A stretch of DNA of 47,720 bases from an uncultured Chthonomonas sp. (GTDB lineage Bacteria; Armatimonadota; Chthonomonadetes; Chthonomonadales; CAJBBX01). The stretch's first letter is position 1; each line of letters opens with the position of its first letter. The notes under the pieces are model-generated. The model was not told the DNA's origin, made no database searches, and saw only the letters and a list, made by a program, of their open reading frames with translations. Both the position numbers and the translations under genes were made by a program. Shown one piece after another: positions 43,122 through 47,720 of the stretch. The stretch is from NCBI GenBank assembly GCA_903885605.1, contig CAISJD010000169.1, positions 1 to 47,720 of the forward strand, written 5' to 3'.

Positions 43122-44384
43122 TCAGGAGGCCTGCCGGACATCATCCGAGTACTCGATGCGCGGGTCTTCGCGGTTAACTACGGTGCCCCGCGTGACAGTG
43201 CATTGGTGCACGTTCTGAAGGGAGGGGATCTCGTACATCACGTTAGTCATCGTCTCTTCAATGATGGTCCGCAGGGCGCGAGCGCCGGTGCTTCGTTTCA
43301 TGGCCTCCGCGGCGATGGCGGTGAGCGCATCGGGCTCGAAGATCAAGTTGACGTTGTCCATCTCGAAGAAGCGCGAGAACTGCTTGGTCAAGGCGTTCTT
43401 GGGCTCGGTGAGGATGCGCACCAGGTCGCCCTCATCCAGCGGGTCAAGCGTGGAGACCACCGGCATACGGCCGATGAACTCGGGGATCAGCCCATACTTC
43501 AGAAGGTCCTCAGGCATCACTTGCGCCAGCGCCTCGCCGATCTCTGACGGTTTGCGCTCCTTGCCCTCCAGCTTCGCCCGGAAGCCCATGCCGCGATGGC
43601 TCAGGCGCCGCGAGATGATCTGGTCTAGGCCCTCGAATGCACCTCCGCAGATGAAGAGGACGTTGCTGGTGTCGAGTTGCACGTACTCCTGCTGCGGGTG
43701 CTTGCGGCCGCCCTGCGGCGGGACGTTGACGACCGCGCCTTCGATGATCTTCAGCAGGGCCTGCTGCACCCCTTCGCCGGAGACGTCGCGGGTGATGGAC
43801 GGGTTGTCGGCCTTGCGCGATATCTTGTCGATCTCGTCGATGTAGATGATGCCCTGCTGCGCGGCGCGGACGGTGTCCTGCAGGCTTGAGCCGGTGTCAG
43901 CCGCCTGGAGCAGCTTCAGCAGGATGTTCTCCACGTCTTCGCCGACATAGCCGGCCTCGGTCAGCGACGTGGCGTCGGCGATGGCGAAGGGCACACGCAG
44001 GATCCGCGCAAGGGTCTGCGCCAGGAGCGTCTTGCCGCAGCCCGTGGGCCCGATGAGGAGGATGTTGGACTTCTGTAGCTCAACCTCACTCTTGGGCGCG
44101 GCGATGCGCTTGAAGTGGTTGTACACCGCCACGGCCAAGACCCGCTTGGCGCGCTCCTGGCCGATGACGTACTGATCCAGAACCTTGTGAATCTCCTTGG
44201 GCTTCGGTACACCGGCAACCGGCGGCGCGGTATCGCCGGGGGTCTCCTCGCCTCGGATGATCCGATCGCACATGGCGACGCAGTCGAGGCAGACGCCGCC
44301 GAGCAGTCCGACGATGAGCCGGACCTGCTCGCGGCGCTTCCCACAGAGGACGCAGCGCTTATCGTTGACTTCTGAGCTCTTCAA
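43122..44384 (-). CDS. clpX: ATP-dependent unfoldase ClpX
   Basis: A 420-residue AAA+ unfoldase that feeds ClpP. The N-terminal zinc domain has Cys11, Cys14, Cys32 and Cys35. Walker A GPTGCGKT is at 112-119, and [10 protein letters not shown] is Walker [16 protein letters not shown] and the C-terminal sensor-2 region [11 protein letters not shown] are also present. The ClpP-docking loop reads RGMGF where the usual tripeptide is IGF or LGF. It starts at TTG 44384, with AAGGAG ten bases upstream; this choice gives a normal N-terminus. It follows clpP after 33 bases. Confidence 0.96.
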   Translation of the reverse strand: MKSSEVNDKRCVLCGKRREQVRLIVGLLGGVCLDCVAMCDRIIRGEETPGDTAPPVAGVPKPKEIHKVLDQYVIGQERAKRVLAVAVYNHFKRIAAPKSEVELQKSNILLIGPTGCGKTLLAQTLARILRVPFAIADATSLTEAGYVGEDVENILLKLLQAADTGSSLQDTVRAAQQGIIYIDEIDKISRKADNPSITRDVSGEGVQQALLKIIEGAVVNVPPQGGRKHPQQEYVQLDTSNVLFICGGAFEGLDQIISRRLSHRGMGFRAKLEGKERKPSEIGEALAQVMPEDLLKYGLIPEFIGRMPVVSTLDPLDEGDLVRILTEPKNALTKQFSRFFEMDNVNLIFEPDALTAIAAEAMKRSTGARALRTIIEETMTNVMYEIPSLQNVHQCTVTRGTVVNREDPRIEYSDDVRQAS

Positions 44385-44417
44385 TGAGGCGAAGCTCCTT
44401 GGCGGACCCGGAGGCGG

Positions 44418-45041
44418 CTACCGGGAGCCCTTCTCCATTACATGATCGACGATGCCGTACTCCAGCGCTTCCTGGGCGGACATCCAGTAGTCGCGGTCGC
44501 AGTCAGTCCGGAGCTTCTCCTTGTCGTGGCCCGTGTGGGTCGCCAGGATGCCCATGAGCGTGTCGTGCGCCTTATTCATCTCTTCCAGGCGAATGCGCGC
44601 ATCGGTAACCGTGCCCTCGTACCCGCCGCTCACCTGGTGCAGCATAACCCGGGAGTGGGGCAGGGCGTAGCGCTTGCCCGCGGTTCCGCCCGCCAGGAGG
44701 ATCGCCGACATGCTTGCGGCCATGCCCACGCAGATCGTGGCTATCTGGCACTTCACGATCTGCATCGTATCGTAGATCGCCAGGCCCGCCGACACGCTGC
44801 CACCGGGGCTATTGATGTACACGTCGATGTCGCCGTCAGGGTCGTCGCGCTCCAGGAAAAGCAATTCGGCGATGATCAGGTTGGCCAGATGGTCGTCCAG
44901 CGCGTCGCCCAGGAAGATGACGCGATCCTTGAGGAGCCGCGAGTAGAGGTCGTATGCCCGCTCACCGCGGGCGCTCTGCTCGACCACCATGGGGATGACG
45001 GAGCGGATGGGCGCTCCGGCAGAACCTATCTCATGGACCAT
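44418..45041 (-). CDS. clpP: ATP-dependent Clp protease proteolytic subunit
   Basis: A 207-residue serine protease that assembles into the tetradecameric chamber closed by ClpX. The triad is Ser110 (GMAASMSA), His135 (PHSRVMLHQ) and probably Asp180 (LRTDCDRD, by alignment). The [16 protein letters not shown] segment is the mature N-terminus. I start at ATG 45041, with GGAGG six bases upstream; 30 further codons of open frame upstream are within tig and are basic, unlike ClpP. Only one base separates it from the tig stop. Confidence 0.97.
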   Translation of the reverse strand: MVHEIGSAGAPIRSVIPMVVEQSARGERAYDLYSRLLKDRVIFLGDALDDHLANLIIAELLFLERDDPDGDIDVYINSPGGSVSAGLAIYDTMQIVKCQIATICVGMAASMSAILLAGGTAGKRYALPHSRVMLHQVSGGYEGTVTDARIRLEEMNKAHDTLMGILATHTGHDKEKLRTDCDRDYWMSAQEALEYGIVDHVMEKGSR

Positions 45042-45042
45042 G

Positions 45043-46395
45043 TTACGCCTCCGGCGCCGCGGGCGCGTCTGCCGCCTCAATCGCGTTGTAGGTCGGATCC
45101 TCGCTGGCGGGCCCTTCGGTGACCGTGACAACGCGGAAGAGCGCCTCGTGGAGCTTGCGCTGGGCGACGGCGTCGCCGACGCGGCGGCGCTGCTCCTGGC
45201 TCTTGCTCAGGCGCCGTGCGGTCTTGTCGTCCACATCGGCGTTGGCGATGGCCTCGGCCAGCTCGCCGCTGATCTCTTCGTCCGTCACGGTCAGTCCGAG
45301 CTTCGTCGCCAGCGCCCGGAACATGAGCCGCGTCCGCAGGCGGTTGTATGCCACGCCCTGCATCTGAGCCCAGTGCTGCTCTTCGGTCTGGCCGGTGCGC
45401 TGCAGGTAGGCCTCGTACGTCTGGCCGGTGCGCTCCAGAGCCTGGTGCAGGCGAGCCATGTCGTGGTATGCCTCGTCCTGCACGAGGAGGCTCGAAACCT
45501 CAATGGTGGAGCGCCCCATCACCGCTTCGATGGCGCGGCGCTGGCACATATCCTCGCTGAACTCGGCGGCCTGCCGCATCAAGTCCGCGCGGACGCCCTC
45601 GCGCCAGTCGGCGACGTTCTGGAAGGGGCTGATGGTGGCGACCCACTCATCGGTGACCTCCGGCAGCACGGGCTCGTTGATCTTGTCCAGCACGAAGACG
45701 AAGTCCGCGTTCTTGCCGGCGCGCTCTTCCTCGTGGTAGTCCTCGGGGAACTGAAGGGAGAAGCGGCGCTCCTCGCCGATGGCCTGTCCCAGCAGGGCGT
45801 CGTCCAGGCCGGGGAGCGTCTTGCCCATGCGGACCAGTGAACGGCGCGGCACGGCGGGCTCTTCGTCGCCCTCGACGGTGATGCCGAGGTCACCGGTGAG
45901 GACGTCGGTGGCCTCGACGGTTCGGTCGGTCACGGGGACGAGGCGGCTGTACTCGGAGCGGACGCGCTCGACGCCGGCATCGACCTCGATGTCGGTCACC
46001 TCGACGATGGGCTTGTAGACCGACAGGCCCTCGAGGTCACCCAACTCGACCACCGGCGCCAGCGCCACTACGGCCTCAAAGGACGCGGGCTCATCCTCGG
46101 TCAGCTCCGGGATGTTGGCTTCCGGCGAGACATAAGGCTGGATCTGCTCGATCTTGAGCGCCTCGCGAATGCACTTCTGCGCCAGTGACTGCCGCGCGGC
46201 CCGCCGGACGTCTTCCTGATCCACGTACTGCGCGACCACGGCGCGGGGAGCCTTGCCCGGCCTGAAGCCCGGAACGCGCGTCTGCTCCGCCAGGCGGCGG
46301 AACGCGCGCTCAAAGGCGCCGTTCACCTCCGCGGCGTCGGCTTCGATGTTCAGCTTGACGGTACACGGATCCAACTGCTCTCTGGTGACCTTCAT
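45043..46395 (-). CDS. tig: Trigger factor
   Basis: A 450-residue ribosome-bound chaperone with peptidyl-prolyl isomerase activity. The ribosome-binding domain contains the [12 protein letters not shown] signature (~45). A PPIase-like domain (~150-240) and the helical C-terminal arms follow. I start at ATG 46395, with GGGTGAG just upstream; the frame continues upstream but only through the leader. It heads tig-clpP-clpX-lon. Its leader carries a terminator-like hairpin (46444-46498) and a good promoter (46531-46560). Confidence 0.95.
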   Translation of the reverse strand: MKVTREQLDPCTVKLNIEADAAEVNGAFERAFRRLAEQTRVPGFRPGKAPRAVVAQYVDQEDVRRAARQSLAQKCIREALKIEQIQPYVSPEANIPELTEDEPASFEAVVALAPVVELGDLEGLSVYKPIVEVTDIEVDAGVERVRSEYSRLVPVTDRTVEATDVLTGDLGITVEGDEEPAVPRRSLVRMGKTLPGLDDALLGQAIGEERRFSLQFPEDYHEEERAGKNADFVFVLDKINEPVLPEVTDEWVATISPFQNVADWREGVRADLMRQAAEFSEDMCQRRAIEAVMGRSTIEVSSLLVQDEAYHDMARLHQALERTGQTYEAYLQRTGQTEEQHWAQMQGVAYNRLRTRLMFRALATKLGLTVTDEEISGELAEAIANADVDDKTARRLSKSQEQRRRVGDAVAQRKLHEALFRVVTVTEGPASEDPTYNAIEAADAPAAPEA

Positions 46396-46443
46396 GTGTC
46401 TCACCCCGGTGGTCGTCCGGCTAGGAAGCGGCCAACCTATCTC

Positions 46444-46498
46444 AAAATAATGCGGATACAAGGCTGCGGCCACCGCGACCGCTGTGCCCCGTATCCGC
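46444..46498 (-). promoter_or_regulatory. Terminator-like hairpin in the tig leader (candidate attenuator)
   Basis: In the minus-strand RNA, GCGGATAC (46498-46491) pairs perfectly with GTATCCGC (46459-46452). The stem can extend by five more pairs (GGGGC with GCCUU, two of them G-U), and a GCGG/CCGC stem can form in the loop. It is followed at once by AUUAUUUU (46451-46444). This is the shape of an intrinsic terminator, placed after the tig promoter and 49 bases before the start codon, so it could attenuate the operon. Known leader families were not recognised. Confidence 0.6.
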
Positions 46499-46530
46499 CT
46501 CGATGCCTTCTCACGCAGTCCAAGCGAAGC

Positions 46531-46560
46531 AGTCTACCCCTGCGGCATTTGGAGTGTCAA
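46531..46560 (-). promoter_or_regulatory. Promoter of tig-clpP-clpX-lon
   Basis: On the minus strand: -35 TTGACA (46560-46555), an 18-base spacer and -10 TAGACT (46536-46531). Transcription would start near 46524, giving a ~130-base leader that contains the hairpin at 46444-46498. Confidence 0.6.
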
Positions 46561-46625
46561 CGACAGCCGCTCCGACAGGGCTCGTGCGCAGGGGTCGCGG
46601 CTTGCCGTTGCGGGCGCCCCAATGC

Positions 46626-46655
46626 TTGATTCCGCGGCTCGGTTAGGTGTATAAT
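46626..46655 (+). promoter_or_regulatory. Sigma-70-type promoter of groES-groEL
   Basis: -35 TTGATT (46626-46631), an 18-base spacer and a perfect -10 TATAAT (46650-46655). The CIRCE element begins nine bases after the -10, at the expected transcription start. Confidence 0.8.
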
Positions 46656-46663
46656 CCGCACCG

Positions 46664-46690
46664 TTAGCAGTCGAGTGCCAAGAGTGCTAA
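46664..46690. promoter_or_regulatory. CIRCE operator (HrcA binding site)
   Basis: TTAGCAGTC, nine bases, GAGTGCTAA: the canonical CIRCE inverted repeat with one mismatch in the left arm (consensus TTAGCACTC). It overlaps the groES transcription start, so heat-shock control by an HrcA-type repressor is expected. hrcA itself is not in this window. The rest of the 46396-46759 spacer holds the two promoters and the tig leader. Confidence 0.93.
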
Positions 46691-46759
46691 TCTCTAGGCC
46701 GACAACGGGGCGCCCGCATCGCGGGCCGCGCCGAGCACACTTCATCAGGAGGCAAGACA

Positions 46760-47050
46760 ATGGCGCTGAAACCTCTCGGTGACCGTCTGATCGTAAAGCC
46801 GACCGAAGCGGAAGAGAAGACCGCCGGCGGCATCGTTCTGCCGGACACCGCCAAAGAGAAGCCGCAGCAGGGCGAAGTGATCGCCGTGGGACCGGGCAAG
46901 CTTCTGGACAACGGCAAGACCGCAACCGTCGAAGTTGCAGTCGGCGACGTCGTCTACTACGCCAAGTACGGTGGCACCGAGATCAAGCTCGGGGCCAACG
47001 AGTACGTGATCCTCCGCCAGGACGATGTCCTCGCGGTTCTTGACAAGTAG
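46760..47050 (+). CDS. groES: Co-chaperonin GroES
   Basis: A 96-residue chaperonin lid. [21 protein letters not shown] opens the chain with the mobile loop, and [20 protein letters not shown] closes the fold. AGGAGG lies seven bases before ATG 46760. It is the first gene of the CIRCE-controlled groESL operon and caps the GroEL folding chamber. Confidence 0.98.
   Translation: MALKPLGDRLIVKPTEAEEKTAGGIVLPDTAKEKPQQGEVIAVGPGKLLDNGKTATVEVAVGDVVYYAKYGGTEIKLGANEYVILRQDDVLAVLDK

Positions 47051-47720
<670 letters not shown>

Noticed and set aside
41767-43218. Plus-strand frame of 483 codons opposite lon
   Set aside because: Shadow of a well-supported lon gene with every expected motif.

Overview
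The window is a gene-dense, strongly GC-rich bacterial chromosome segment. It has about 41 protein genes, one tRNA and almost no free space. There is no sign of phage, transposon, CRISPR or rRNA. Genes sit in long co-directional runs joined by ATGA/GTGA/TGATG overlaps, and several convergent pairs overlap at their stop codons. The mix of an outer-membrane beta-barrel gene, csaB (cell-wall pyruvylation), LL-diaminopimelate aminotransferase, HrcA/CIRCE-type groESL control and frequent GTG/TTG starts points to a diderm of the Terrabacteria side. Armatimonadota is my best guess. Deinococcota-like or another deep diderm phylum is possible. This is inference from gene content, not a database match.

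Layout. 1-1011: 3' end of a first Lon protease. 4694-983 (minus): pntA1-pntA2-pntB transhydrogenase and a lipoprotein. 5129-11536 (plus): a two-gene NAD+ synthetase (glutaminase plus NadE), a radical SAM protein, pyrE, a large secreted protein and ridA. 16827-11542 (minus): a fused sugar-binding-protein/permease, a second permease, a TauE/SafE transporter and ftsY. 16921-17730 (plus): an NlpC/P60 peptidase. 23757-17727 (minus): a DUF5693-like membrane protein, csaB and a 989-residue outer-membrane protein. 23858-31822 (plus): a zinc uptake cluster (small His/Cys protein, porin-like barrel, znuA-znuC-znuB), then pth, rsmG, a cation-efflux gene and a PpiC isomerase. A tRNA-Pro lies antisense between pth and rsmG. 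39054-31866 (minus): holin-like protein, yvcK, M42 peptidase, ABC-2 exporter pair, dapL and hflX. 39185-40669 (plus): glgA. 46395-40666 (minus): the protein-quality operon tig-clpP-clpX-lon. 46760 to the end (plus): groES-groEL behind a CIRCE operator.

How it works together. The right end is a proteostasis block: trigger factor, ClpXP and Lon diverge from GroESL, and both halves carry visible control signals (a terminator-like leader hairpin before tig, CIRCE before groES). The centre is an envelope and metal block: cell-wall pyruvylation next to an outer-membrane barrel, and zinc import with its own predicted outer-membrane channel. The left end is pyridine-nucleotide metabolism: transhydrogenase diverges from NAD+ synthetase genes.

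The observations I consider most worth following are the DUF5693-csaB-barrel operon, the tig leader attenuator candidate, the tRNA-Pro promoter whose -35 box covers the rsmG start codon, and the binding-protein/permease fusion.
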